This document shows, piece after piece, positions 40,101 through 51,322 of a stretch of DNA of 64,000 nt (the stretch's first letter is position 1; each line of letters begins with the position of its first letter). The translations under genes were made by a program, and so were the position numbers. The notes beneath the pieces were generated by a model that did not search any database, was not told the DNA's origin, and saw only the letters and a list, made by a program, of their open reading frames with translations. The stretch is from Vitis vinifera (taxonomy: Eukaryota > Streptophyta > Magnoliopsida > Vitales > Vitaceae): the NCBI RefSeq assembly GCF_030704535.1, contig NC_081818.1:571001-635000 (forward strand), written 5' to 3'.

Positions 40101-43100
40101 AGTCTACTCAGATGTATTTCAGAAGCCACCTTGTCATTGTACATCACCAAGCCTTTGAAGACCGAGTCTTTTATTTGTTCAACTCTTCCTGCAAGAATTT
40201 GTAAGAGACTGCTTTTTCCGCTCCCTGTAAGTTTTAAATGGTTGGATGATTAGATTGGACAAATATTGTCTAACAAATAGTTTATCATCATGAATTGGTA
40301 CGAACCACCTTGAGAATATCAGTTATGTCAAACAATTGATTGTGAAAATCTTAAAAATCTAATGGATGATCCCAGTTCTCTTCTATTCATTTCTCATATT
40401 GTTAGGAGTTAGAATGTGATTCTGGAAACTCTTTATATCTTAGACAACAGTGGGTGTTAAGTATGTTTATTGTGGAAGCTGCCCTTTTTATCTAATTATG
40501 CATATGCATATTCACATATTCATGTAAAGAGTATTAATGCCCAGGTCTATTCTAAATCCTTTTTTATGCATGTGTATAGCCTTTCCGCAATGAAGTTATT
40601 CTTTTTAAAGCTTGTTTCCATCCATTTCTTGAATCTTAAAGTGACAATTTATACAAAGGAGTTTGACCCATTTCATACTTTCCTTCAGTTTTGAGTACTA
40701 AGTTCGTATTCCTGTGGAGTAAGTTTCTTGCTTGGTGCTTTTTTACACCTATGCCCAACCTAGGTTCGAGTTGTCCTTGGTAAGGCTTGACTGGGCTATA
40801 GTTAGATTTGGGTTAGAAAAATACCAACTTGAAAATATTAGGATTGACCCAAGCTGAATATGCTGACAACCTATCGAAATCCGAACCCACATATTGGGTT
40901 TGGCCCGAGTTTAATGCGTGGTAACCTTCTAACCTATCCAAGTTGCAGCCCCTACCTGTGGTCACAAGGGGTTTAAGAAACTGCGATCAAGATTGCTCAA
41001 AATCCTTTTTGAAGCTTGTGGTAGGATACTCCATCAGACTAGGGGTGTAAGTACAACTGAGAACCAATGAACTGATCCAAACCAATCAAAACTGATCATA
41101 TGATTCATATCAGTTTGGTTTTCAATAACCATATAGGTTGGTTCAGTTTGAGAATTTTGAAAATCAATCTTATAGGTTTGGTCTTCATTTCCTTGTCTCC
41201 TAACCAATAAAAATTGAATCTAACCAACATTCTAAATTTTGTATGTATACTTGTTTGATGTTTGATGAGTTTTTTTTTTTTTTATATTATATTATGCTAA
41301 AGTAATTCATTGTTTTTAGATTATGGTTGAATTAATTTATAAATGCATTCATTATATTTTAGACTAAAAAATTTAAATATATATCGAACATCAAATCCAA
41401 GTTAGTTTCAATTAGTTTTAAAAACAAATTAGACTTAGGACCTAAATTAACTTACATCCAACCGATCATTTAGACTGACCCAACCACCTTAATCAAATTT
41501 GGTTTGGTTCAATCTTTTCATTACTAAAGTATTGGTTTGGTTTTGATTCAAATATAAACCTAAATTTATGTTATTATAATAATGCCTCAATTTCTTCTTA
41601 TTTTTAGGAAGAAGCTATGTTCACACCTGGAGGGCCAAGTAGAAGTGTCATAGATCCAGGCATGATATGTCCATCTACCCCTTTCAGAATCTGCAATTCT
41701 ATTGAATTCTTCCTTTTCAGAAGTGTCTTAAGGGGCCCAACAAAAAACCCCACCAACTTGTTACCAAACGTATCATACCCATCACTAGAAACCTCAAACT
41801 TTCTTGTGTAGTTTATGTTGGAAAATCGAACTACCTGCAAGATATTCAAAAGAATAATTAGGGCTGCCCGTGACTTATTTTTAAAAACGGTTTTCTGTTA
41901 TTTAAAAAAAAAAATTAAAAAAATGGTTAAAACCTTTGTTTATTTTTAAAAATATTGTGAATAGATCCTTCATGATTAGAAATTAATTAACAAATCAACA
42001 TTATTACACAGGGAATTAAGATTTGGACGAGTGTGTCAACTAATTTAAATAGAAGAAGTGACATTCTTTAAATTCAATTGTTGATAGAGACAAAAGGAAC
42101 ATCTCCGGAAGGCCCAAAATAAAGATTCCTCATTCTAATTTCTATTTTGTAGAATAGGGCTTTAATTTAATTAAGAATATTTATATTATATTTATTTGAA
42201 AAAGAATGTAAATTAGTGATATTCAATATGAATAAAGTTAGATGGTGTTTGTTTTTTTATTGAATGAAAAAAGTCAAAATATTTGATTTTTTTATTCAAC
42301 ATTAAGTAACCTATTATGCTAGTTGATATTAGAATATTATTTTTAAGTTAAATAGAAAAAATTAAATATTTTGATTTTTTTTTTATTTAGGTCAATCAAC
42401 AAACATCACCTTACTTTTATATCTAAAAAATAAGGAAAGAAAAAAAAAAACTTAGGGTCTGTTTGATTGTTGTTTGTGAAAACTATTCTGGAAAACAGTT
42501 TTTAAGAACAGTTTTTTGTGTTTTAAAAAAAAAAAAAAATTGCATTTGGAACTGAATTTTAGAAAACAGTTTTTATTCTAAAAACAAAAAAAAAACATGT
42601 TTGGTTGAGTTAATAAAAAAAAATTTAGAATAAGTAAAAAAAAAACATATTTGAAACTTATTTTTTTTTAATTAATAAAGTGTTTTCTTCCATTATCTTG
42701 ATATTATAAATATATAAATAATTTTCATATACATAATTTTGAAAATTTTACACTAATTATAATTTTTTTTAAACAAACAATGACTTTATCACCATGTGTA
42801 AGTATATTAATTTCAATAATTTAAGGAATAAGAAAAGGTTTGCGGGTGGGGTGTGGTGGTTGGGTAGGACTCACCTTTGTAGAAACACAAAATACAACTA
42901 AGAAAACACAAAAAGAAATAAGAGAAAACACGGAGAACAATCTATTTTTTGAATAGTGAAAAAACAACAAAAACATCTTTTTATTGTTATAAAAAAAAAA
43001 TGGTTTTTAAGAACACAGAAAACTCAAAAAACAAAAAAACACCCCCTCATCCCAAACAAGTTTTTTGTTTTTTTTGTTTTCAAGAATAAAAAACAGTTCA

Positions 43101-43589
43101 CATGAACAAAACAAACCCTTATTTTCCCAAAGGGACTGGTTTTTCCATTGGTGATAATAAATAATAAAAGGAAAGTAGGCATCATCAAGGGTGAGATGGA
43201 AATACCTGTTGGGGAATGGGCGGTGTGATTCGAGCCACGTCACGAAGATAACTAACAAAACCATCCTTCAACAAATAATCCATCCCCATAAGCTCTTCAC
43301 TCTTCTTCCTAACTTCACCCTCTCCTTCCACCATTATCTCCTCCATCATCCCTCCACCACCGCCATCTCTTCTCAACGCCTCACTCGCTTCCCCCGTCAA
43401 TCCATGCCTCTTCATGCTCTCATACATCCTCAACGCCACTTGCCTCGCCGTCTCCGGCGATGCATTCTCTATCTTACACCTAACCTCCGGCGACGCCTCA
43501 GCCCCACCGGAGAGGTTTTGCAGAGTCACCACGCTATCGGCGCCGGTTTTAATGGAGTAGTCACTGTTGAAGGAAGTGATGAGCTCCAT
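34189..43589 (-). CDS. Atypical full-size ABCG (PDR-type) transporter with a PDZ-like insert
   Basis: Eleven exons on the minus strand: 43206-43589, 41627-41834, 40071-40224, 39192-39680, 38778-39058, 38372-38604, 38038-38178, 37621-37875, 37372-37546, 36243-36879, 34189-35971. Every junction keeps frame, giving 1579 aa without a stop; typical plant PDR proteins have about 1400-1450. Order: N-terminal region 1-150; NBD1 (Walker A GPPGSGKS 195-202, D-loop-like region near 345); PDZ-like module about 473-578 (GLGL at 482-485, QVGDVVTAI); membrane domain 1 about 600-880; linker; NBD2 about 990-1220; membrane domain 2 to the end, last residues PPHM. PDR proteins export lipids, hormones or defence compounds across the plasma membrane. 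Here the signature of NBD1 is ISDIDR instead of a SGGQ-type motif, Walker B is MLYDQ, and NBD2 Walker A is GGSRTSKAT. I do not recognise a matching Arabidopsis gene. Substrate unknown. Confidence 0.88.
42241..42410. mobile_element. MITE in intron 1 of the ABC transporter gene
   Basis: The ends GATGGTGTTTG and CAAACATCACC (inverted: GGTGATGTTTG) pair, and TTA flanks both sides (42238-42240, 42411-42413). 170 bases, with further internal pairing (TTTTTATTGAATG with its inverse). The ends resemble those of the hairpin at 12.1 kb, so it is probably the same Tourist-like family. Confidence 0.6.
42455..43118. mobile_element. Possible larger MITE in intron 1 of the ABC transporter gene
   Basis: The segment begins GGGTCTGTTTG and ends CAAAACAAACCC, again between TTA triplets (42452-42454, 43119-43121). 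The ends pair only partly and the interior is mostly A/T with a G-rich stretch near 42.85 kb. Suggestive, not firm. Confidence 0.3.
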
Positions 43590-43619
43590 CAACTTAGAAG
43601 AATTGCTTGGACGGTATTT

Positions 43620-43649
43620 TCACAAAGCGTTAGTATGTAGCTTTTGCAT
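43620..43649 (-). promoter_or_regulatory. Upstream open reading frame before the ABC transporter start
   Basis: In the leader, ATG at 43649 opens a nine-codon frame (MQKLHTNAL) that ends at TGA 30 bases before the main ATG. Because it precedes the main start and terminates before it, it could limit translation. Its use is untested. Confidence 0.5.
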
Positions 43650-43693
43650 GGCCAAAAAGAGAGGGAGCTAGCTTTTTAGCATATGGTTTATGG

Positions 43694-43703
43694 TTTATAT
43701 ATA
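43694..43703 (-). promoter_or_regulatory. TATA box of the ABC transporter gene
   Basis: TATATATAAA on the minus strand, about 105 bases upstream of the main ATG. It suggests a transcription start near 43665 and a leader of about 75 bases that includes the upstream frame. Confidence 0.5.
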
Positions 43704-44671
43704 TTTAAGTTGATGAAACTTTTAATTATTTTGATTAGCTATTTAATTCGAGATTAGTGAGGTTTAGACTTAATTAATCATATCGTGGAAGCCGGCTCCC
43801 AATACGACACGTGGAGGGTGGAGGTTGAATGATGACAAGGAGAAGGAGATGGAACAATTATGGTGTTAGTTCAATTGACTATATTTTTTTATGGATTTGC
43901 ACAAATATCAAAGGAGTGTGATGTAGGCTCCGAATAGGTATGATGTCAAATGTTAATAGTTCTAAAAAAAAAAGACAAATTTTGTTTAAAAATTTAAATA
44001 TAAAAAACATTTCTTAACTTATTTACTTAAAGCTACTATTCTGCAAAGCCTAGTAGTCAATTCTCAAAAAATTTGTTTTTTAAGTTAAAATTTGTGAAAT
44101 GTGATTTTTAAGATTGGAAATTATTTTTAATAATAGTTTTTAGATGCATCTAAGGCTCTATTTATGAAGTATTTTTTAAAAACAATTTTGAAAAACGGCT
44201 TTTAAGTACAATTTTTAAAAATTATTTTTTAATATTTTGTACAACAAAAATTTGTTTAAGAAACTTGAAATATTTTTATTTTGTTTTCTAAGTTTTTAAA
44301 AATAAATTTTATGTGTTTTATTTTTAATTATTCTCTATATTTATATAATTATTTTTTAAATCAACTTTTAAAAAATAAGTAAAAACAATTGTGGAAAGAT
44401 ATGTTTTTTGAAAATATCATGTTTTTTGTTTTTAAGAGATAGAAAACTACTTTCTATTTTCTAGTTATCAACGTGTTTTCTAGTTCTAGTTATCAACGTG
44501 TTTTCTATATTTTCTTTTTTTGAGAATAAAAATTGTTTTGGAAAATAGTTACCAGTTAGCCTCCTTAGTTTGAAAATTGTTTGATCTTCAATAAAATGAT
44601 TAAAGAAATTAAAGTTGCTTGATTTTCAATACAATGATTAAATAAATTAAAGTTAGTATTGTTTGAAAAGT
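43704..44671. other. AT-rich spacer upstream of the ABC transporter gene
   Basis: Likely upstream promoter of the minus-strand ABC gene followed by A/T-rich sequence up to the copia insertion. Short tandem repetition occurs near 44465-44505 (GTTATCAACGTGTTTTCTA twice). No gene is seen. Confidence 0.5.
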
Positions 44672-45882
44672 GATAAAACAAAGACTATGAATAATTAAGG
44701 AAAATATCCAAAAGGGGGGGTGAATTGGGTTTTTCAAAATCTTTTTCCACACAATAATATATGCATAAAATAAATAAATGAAAGAGATAAAGTTAGAGAA
44801 TTCAAACTCGGGTTTATAGTGGTTCGGCACTCCCTTGCCTACGTTCACTCTCCTCAATCTCCTAACCGAGTGAGGGTTCCACTAACTTGAAACTTCAATC
44901 AAGCTTTCAATCGTCTTACACTTGGATTCCGGCTCCAATGGGCTCTTACACAATCTCTTCAAGATTTGAACCACTTGAAGGCTTTCACACTCAGTTTACA
45001 CAAGGATGAAACTCTCAACCTAGCTTAAGGAAGGCTCAAGTACAAGAGAAAGCTAGGATGAATTACAAGAGTGCACTAAGAATATGCAAGTGATGGTTTA
45101 ATGCACTAAGAAAGAAAATGAGAGTTTTTTAGATCAAGAACAGGTAGGTAGGCTTTGAATGCAATTGTTCTTTTTTTCATAAATGAAGAGGAGCTCTCAA
45201 TTTATAGGTTTCTAAGCTCGGGAGACAAAAACAACAGAAAGTAGCCTTGACCGGACGAGCAAAGGGTCGATCGGATCACTAGCCGTTGGAGCATTTAATG
45301 CATGGCAGGTTACCGTTGCCTCGACCGGACCTCGACCGGATAAGGGTGACGCTCGACCGGGAAGAGAAAGCTACTGGGAGAGAGAGAAGGTTTTTGTGCC
45401 TCCCTCGATCGGACCTCGACCGGACAAGGGAAACCGGTTGACCGGTTCCCCAACCGGTTGAGCCGGTTGGCCATAGCCTCGACCGGATGAGCCTTTTGGC
45501 CATAAAAACTTATCCTTTTTTATTTCTTTCTTTTCCAATACTTAGGCAAGGTCTTTAGGTGAGTTAGTATGCCAATTTTGAATCAATTTGCCTAAGGTAT
45601 ATTTTATAAAACTCGGTTTTTAAAGAAAATCAAGTTTTAAAGAATAAACCGAGTTTTCTAAGATGCATGAAAAGGTATGAACATCCTAAGTGCACTCATG
45701 CTATCATCTTACATTCATTTCCTATGATCACAAGTCTTCCAAATGATCTCGATCCCGTATTCGTTTGGTCCTTGATGAATTTTTGAGATTATGCCTGAGA
45801 TTCTTAACAATTTAAAACAATTAGTCACTTAACCATGCTTTGTTATCATCAAAACCTGATTAGGAGAACCCTTGGGCTAACA
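44672..45882 (-). repeat. 3' LTR of copia element
   Basis: 1211 bases, TG..CA on the plus strand (TGATAAAACAAAG to GGGCTAACA). Matches 53013-54224. Contains a cluster of CGACCGG and AACCGGTT motifs at about 45246-45488. Confidence 0.95.
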
Positions 45883-45897
45883 ATCTCTCCCTTTTTT
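45883..45897 (-). other. Polypurine tract of copia element
   Basis: AAAAAAGGGAGAGAT on the minus strand directly abuts the 3' LTR, in the position where plus-strand DNA synthesis starts. Confidence 0.75.
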
Positions 45898-46164
45898 ATG
45901 ATGACAAACCTTGGCTATCTAGGAGACAGAGAAATCTCCCCCTCAAACCAACCATGGGATAATCAACACAAAATTTAGGAAATTTAAAGCGAGAAGACAA
46001 TGTAAATCAATAAGAGTGTCATATCATATATAAGCAAGAGCAAGAGTACATGAAAGCATAAGTATGATATGCATGGAAATGAAAAAGTCTCCTAAGGTCT
46101 CTATCCTAACATATCTCCCCCTTTGACAACATAAAAAAGAAACGAAGGGGGATCCCAAACAAAG

Positions 46165-47850
46165 TCAAGGCTGAGGAGGTGGTGGTGGAAACACAGAACG
46201 AAGGTAAGCCATCATCTCCTCGTGCTGACTCTCCTGGCGGCTCTCAAGACACTCAATTCTCTGTACGAGATGCTCAAACTGAGAGGTGAAGCCGGCCTGA
46301 TACTGATCGATGCGATCCTCCATGGAATAAAAGCTAGTATCATGAACTACTGCTAACTCCTCCATACGAGTCCCGAGAGAGCTAATCTGTGCCGAAAAAT
46401 CCATCCAAGGTGGATGATCAGGAGCATGAGGAGCCTGAGATGGTAGCTCAGTAAATGATGGCTGAGATGAAGGGCCTGCTGTGAAGGATGGCTCAGTCAT
46501 CATAGGCTCTGAGAAGGTAGTCTCAACATGAATGCCCTTTGACTGATGTGGAGGCGGAATGTCAACCTCGGGCCCTTTCTGCTCAAGGTCCCTCTAAGGG
46601 TCCAACCCATCCTCCATCTCTCTGATCTCGTCCTCCTCCTCTACTCCGGGGTGTATCTAATCATGTCCCCGGGCCTCTCGCTCAGCTTTCCTAACCCAGG
46701 ACCCATCGGGGGCCTTCTCAAGCTTCATGCGCCCCAGAGAATGCTCGTCATACGTGTCATAGATGCTGGGTGCCTCAAATTTTGTCTCTCTACTCAAGTC
46801 TACCCCAGCATCCTTGAAGACACGAGTGAGGAAGCGGTCGTAGGGAAGCACTCGTGTGGTGCTCTCACAGCAGGACATCATATGCCTCATCATCACATAT
46901 CCTACGTGTATTCGCCTCCCGGTGAGAAGTTAGTCGACAAGAAAGGCCTCATAGTAGGAAACCTCGTCCTGATGTCCTCCTCGTGGTAATAGGATGGAGC
47001 AGATCATATGGTGAAGGACTCGGCTAGGCACGATCAGGCTATATGCTGAAGGTTTGCCCATCCCATGGGCATCTACAAGTCCGCACAACCTCTGAATGGC
47101 CTCTCTAGGCTCGAACCCTGGGATAGTAGGCCATGCCTTAGCCTCATATACTCTGAGACCAACGGGGGGAATGTCAAGGATGCAGCAGATGCTCTCCGGA
47201 CTCAGCTCAATCTCAACTCCTTGGACAGTAGTCCTAATCGGTCCTCCAAGTCCATAGGTCATCCTGGAGTAGAATGCACGCACTAAGGTCGGAAAGATAG
47301 GCTCAGAAACCATCACAACTGGCAGCCATCCCATCCTGATGAAGAGTCCCTCAAACCTGAGGCTCTGAAGTTGGGAGAAATTGATGTTTCTCCCTAGAAC
47401 CACCTTTCTATTGGCGAAATGCGTCTTGTACCTCTGATAATCCTCAACTGAGCCGAAGAGGGCGATGTCATACCTCGCCTTTCAGTGAGCCTCGGTTTGC
47501 TCAGGCTGCTGAGAGGGCTCAGCAGGGCGCTTGCCCTGAGCCCTGGAAGTACCCGTCTCCTTTTGAGGAGCACTCCAAAATCCAAAAATGGAGATAAGCT
47601 CGGAGAACTGAAGCGAGCAGGCAAAGAGAGAAGACCGACCCAAATAAGCCCTAGGCGCGCGGGAAATGAGCAAAACCAGAAGATGGCGCGCAAACAGAGA
47701 GGAACCTGTCCAGATCTGAAGTCCAAATCCGTCCAGAGATGAAACCCTAGCCTCAAAATCTCGTCAAAAATCACTCCAAAACCTGAAATCGGTCCAAGGA
47801 ATAGCCTAAACTGGTCTCTGAAGGCGGGAAGATGAAGAGTATTCAAGGAA
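46165..47850 (-). pseudogene. Third (envelope-like) reading frame of copia element, decayed
   Basis: One minus-strand frame can be followed through four open pieces (47673-47482, then about 47481-46930, 46896-46657, 46503-46165) separated by stops. It begins with a Pro/Gln-rich region, then reads ARYDIALFGS, a conserved core rich in Trp/Leu/Pro (about 47403-46930), and ends with a Pro-rich tail and heptad-like Leu/Met residues that could form a coiled coil. Frames of this kind follow pol in SIRE-type elements and have been called envelope-like; their role is not established. A TGA before ARYD and two later gaps make this copy non-functional. Confidence 0.65.
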
Positions 47851-48173
47851 TGGCAAAGAATAGTGGAAAAAACTGACGCGCGGGGGCCTTTTAAATTCCC
47901 AGCCCCGACAAACCGGTTGACCGGTTACCCAACCGGTCGATCGCCTGGTCAACGGTCACATTTTCCAATTTTTCTTGTGTTTTCTTGTCTCGTGATCCTC
48001 CCCCTGCTCTTTTCAGTTGAAATCCCCAATTTTTTATGTCCAATGCCACGAGAATTTTGATTTTTAGTCAAAAATTGACCTATTTCCTAAGGGATTGCTA
48101 TATGATGCGTATGAGATGAATTTTATGCAATCATAATGCATTTCTAACAAGAATTCATTATACAAACATCATA

Positions 48174-51100
48174 TCAAAGAGAAATAACCCCTAGTTGTCT
48201 TCTAATATCGGAAAATTGTTCTTCACTTAGAGGTTTTGTAAAAATATCGGCAAGTTGATCTTTTGTGCTTACAAATTCAAGTGTAATGTCACCCTTTTGT
48301 GCATGATCTATAAGAAAATGATGTCTAATTTCTATATGCTTGGTCCTAGAGTGTTGCACAGGATTTTTTGAAATATTTATGGCACTAGTGTTATCACATT
48401 TGATAGGAACATGTTCAAAAGACAAGTCAAAATCACTAAGTGTTTGTTTCATCCAAAGGATTTGTGCACAACACAAACCGGCTGCTATGTATTCGGCTTT
48501 CGTCGTTGACAAAGCTACCGAATTTTGCTTCTTACTATGCCATGAGACAAGTGAGTGTCCTAAGAAATGACAAGTGCCACTAGTGCTCTTTCTTTCAACT
48601 CTACAACCGGCAAAATTGGCATCCGAGAAACCAATCAATTCAAAATTATCACCCTTAGGATACCACAAACCAATATTCATTGTCCCTTTCAAATATCTAA
48701 GAATTCTTTTAACGGCACTTAAGTGAGATTCTTTAGGACAAGATTGAAATCTAGCACACAAGCATACACTATACACGATATCGGGTCTACTAGCGGTCAA
48801 ATAAAGCAAGGATCCTATCATGCCTCTATACATAGTTGAGTCAATAGATTTACCTTTTTCATCCATGTCAAGCTTGATGGATGAGCTCATTGGAGTTTTC
48901 ATCACCTTGGCTTCTTCCATGTTGAACCTCTTGAGAAGATCCTTTATATACTTTGCTTGATTGATGAAGGTTCCTTCCTTTAGTTGCTTGATTTGAAGTC
49001 CAAGGAAGAAATTGAGTTCTCCCATCATGCTCATTTCAAACTCACTATGCATACACTTAGAGAAATCTTCACAAAAAGAGTCATTAGTAGCTCCAAAAAT
49101 AATATCATCAACATATATTTGAACTAGGAGCATATCCTTTTCTTTGGTTTTTATGAAAAGAGTTGTGTCAATTTTTCCCATTTTAAAACCCTTTTTCAAA
49201 AGAAATTTACTTAGTCTTTCATACCAAGCTCTAGGTGCTTGTTTCAAACCATAGAGTGCCTTTTTAAGTTTAAAAACATGGTTTGGAAAGTTAAAGCTTT
49301 GAAAACCGGGTGGTTGTTCAACATATACTTCCTCATTTATGAAGCCATTTAGAAAAGCACTTTTCACATCCATTTGATATAGAATAAAGTCTTTGAAACA
49401 TGCAAAAGCAAGCAACATTCTAATTGCTTCCAATCTAGCTATGGGGGCAAAAGTCTCTTCATAGTCTATTCCTTCTTCTTGATTATACCCTTGGGCTACC
49501 AATCTTGCCTTATTTCTTACTATGATGCCATTTTCATCCATTTTGTTTCTAAAGACCCATTTGGTTCCAATAACACTTTGATTTGAAGGTCTTGGTACTA
49601 GTTCCCATACTTCACTTCTTTCAAATTGATTTAATTCTTCTTGCATAGCAATCATCCAATTTTCATCAACTATATCATATTTTATGTTTTTAGGTTCAAT
49701 TTGAGAGATGAATGCAAGATTATTACAAATATTTCTAAGGGATGATCTAGTTCTTACCCCACTTGATGGTTTACCAATGATTTGATCTTGTGGATGGTTG
49801 ATGACAAACTTCCAATCTTTTGGAAGGTCTCGGCTTGATTCACCTTGCACTTGTTGAGGAGGAGATAGTGCCAAAGGTGATTCTTCTTTCTTGGGATCCT
49901 CTCCACTTTCTTCTTGTTGTCTTTTGTCCTCAATTTGCAATTTTCTCATGGAGGTCTCCAATCCTAAATCATCATCAAAACTTTCTCCTTCTTGAAGAGA
50001 ATTGTTAGATTCATAAAAAATGACATGGATGGACTCTTCTACAACCATGGTTCTTTTGTTGAAAACTCTAAAAGCTTTACTTGAAGTTGAGTAGCCAAGA
50101 AAAATTCCAACATCGGATTTTGCATCAAATTTTCCAAGATTATCTTTGGTGTTTAATATAAAACATTTGCACCAAAAGACTTTGAAATAGCTAATATTGG
50201 GTTTCTTGTTTTTCCAAAGCTCATAGGGAGTTTTCTTAAGAATGGGCCTCAACAATATTCTATTTAAAACATAGCAAGAAGTGTTTACCGCTTCGGCCCA
50301 AAAATACTTTGGCAAATTTTTTTCATTTAGCATGGTTCTAGCCATTTCTTGAAGAGTTCTATTTTTCCTTTCAACTACCCCATTTTGTTGAGGAGTTTTA
50401 GGAGCCGAAAAATTGTGATTGATACCATGCTTATTGCAATATTCCTCAAAGTCAAAATTCTCAAATTCTCTCCCATGATCACTTCTAATGCAAGTGATTG
50501 AAAAACCTTTTTCATTTTGAACCTTGTTACAAAATTTTGAAAACTCATAAAAAGCTTCACTCTTTTGACTTAAAAACAAGACCCATGTGTATCTAGAGAA
50601 ATCATCCACAATGACATAAGCATAAGATTTTCCTCCTAGACTAGGTGTCCTAGAAGGACCAAATAAATTCATGTGTAGCAATTCAAGAGGTCTAGATATT
50701 GAGATGAAATTTTTGTTTTTAAAAGAGTTTTTGATTTGCTTTCCCATTTGACAAGCTTCACAAATTTTGTCTTTTTGAAAATTAATTTTGGGAAGGCCTC
50801 TAACGAGTTCATCTTTGTTGAGTTGGGAAATGAGGTCCATGTTAGCATGTCCCAACCTCCTATGCCACAACCAACTTTGATCATGCATGCTTGAAAAACA
50901 TCTATCATGGCCATCATATTTTGAAATATTTATAGCATATACATTTTCACATCTATGTCCCATGAAGATGGTTTTGTCATTTTGAATATCCTTGATGATA
51001 CAATGAGATGCTTCAAAAATTACTTTAAAACCTTTGTCACAAAGTTGACTAATGCTCAAAAGATTGTGTTTTAAACCATCAACTAATAAAACACTTTCAA

Positions 51101-51251
51101 TAAGGGAGGATGTACCATTACCTATGTTACCTTGACCAATGATTCTTCCTTTTGCATTGTCTCCAAAGGTGACATATCCTCCTTTTCTCTTTGTAAGGAA
51201 GGCAAACTTGGATTCTTCCCCGGTCATGTGTCTTGAGCACCCACTATTCAA
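48174..51251 (-). CDS. Copia pol: protease, integrase, RT, RNase H
   Basis: Open frame of 1025 codons. Order: protease core [10 protein letters not shown] (normally DSGCS), integrase zinc-binding HRRLGHANM...CEACQMGK, integrase core with [28 protein letters not shown] with [20 protein letters not shown] and the catalytic YVDD box intact, then RNase H with TKAEYIAA and [10 protein letters not shown]. It ends shortly before the leader of the third frame. The listed start is simply where the open frame begins; in related elements pol continues from gag without a new ATG. Protease Asp and the first integrase Asp ([10 protein letters not shown]) are Asn here, so a functional set is unlikely. Confidence 0.93.
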   Translation of the reverse strand: MNSGCSRHMTGEESKFAFLTKRKGGYVTFGDNAKGRIIGQGNIGNGTSSLIESVLLVDGLKHNLLSISQLCDKGFKVIFEASHCIIKDIQNDKTIFMGHRCENVYAINISKYDGHDRCFSSMHDQSWLWHRRLGHANMDLISQLNKDELVRGLPKINFQKDKICEACQMGKQIKNSFKNKNFISISRPLELLHMNLFGPSRTPSLGGKSYAYVIVDDFSRYTWVLFLSQKSEAFYEFSKFCNKVQNEKGFSITCIRSDHGREFENFDFEEYCNKHGINHNFSAPKTPQQNGVVERKNRTLQEMARTMLNEKNLPKYFWAEAVNTSCYVLNRILLRPILKKTPYELWKNKKPNISYFKVFWCKCFILNTKDNLGKFDAKSDVGIFLGYSTSSKAFRVFNKRTMVVEESIHVIFYESNNSLQEGESFDDDLGLETSMRKLQIEDKRQQEESGEDPKKEESPLALSPPQQVQGESSRDLPKDWKFVINHPQDQIIGKPSSGVRTRSSLRNICNNLAFISQIEPKNIKYDIVDENWMIAMQEELNQFERSEVWELVPRPSNQSVIGTKWVFRNKMDENGIIVRNKARLVAQGYNQEEGIDYEETFAPIARLEAIRMLLAFACFKDFILYQMDVKSAFLNGFINEEVYVEQPPGFQSFNFPNHVFKLKKALYGLKQAPRAWYERLSKFLLKKGFKMGKIDTTLFIKTKEKDMLLVQIYVDDIIFGATNDSFCEDFSKCMHSEFEMSMMGELNFFLGLQIKQLKEGTFINQAKYIKDLLKRFNMEEAKVMKTPMSSSIKLDMDEKGKSIDSTMYRGMIGSLLYLTASRPDIVYSVCLCARFQSCPKESHLSAVKRILRYLKGTMNIGLWYPKGDNFELIGFSDANFAGCRVERKSTSGTCHFLGHSLVSWHSKKQNSVALSTTKAEYIAAGLCCAQILWMKQTLSDFDLSFEHVPIKCDNTSAINISKNPVQHSRTKHIEIRHHFLIDHAQKGDITLEFVSTKDQLADIFTKPLSEEQFSDIRRQLGVISL

Positions 51252-51322
51252 GAACCACTTATCCTCCTTTGAGCCCTACAAAATAGAATTCAAGTTGGTT
51301 TAGGTACCCATGTCTTTTTGGG

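Noticed and set aside
34189-43589. The ABC region as a pseudogene with separate fragments
   Set aside because: Joining 11 exons at standard splice sites gives one uninterrupted 1579-codon frame, so fragmentation is only intron structure.
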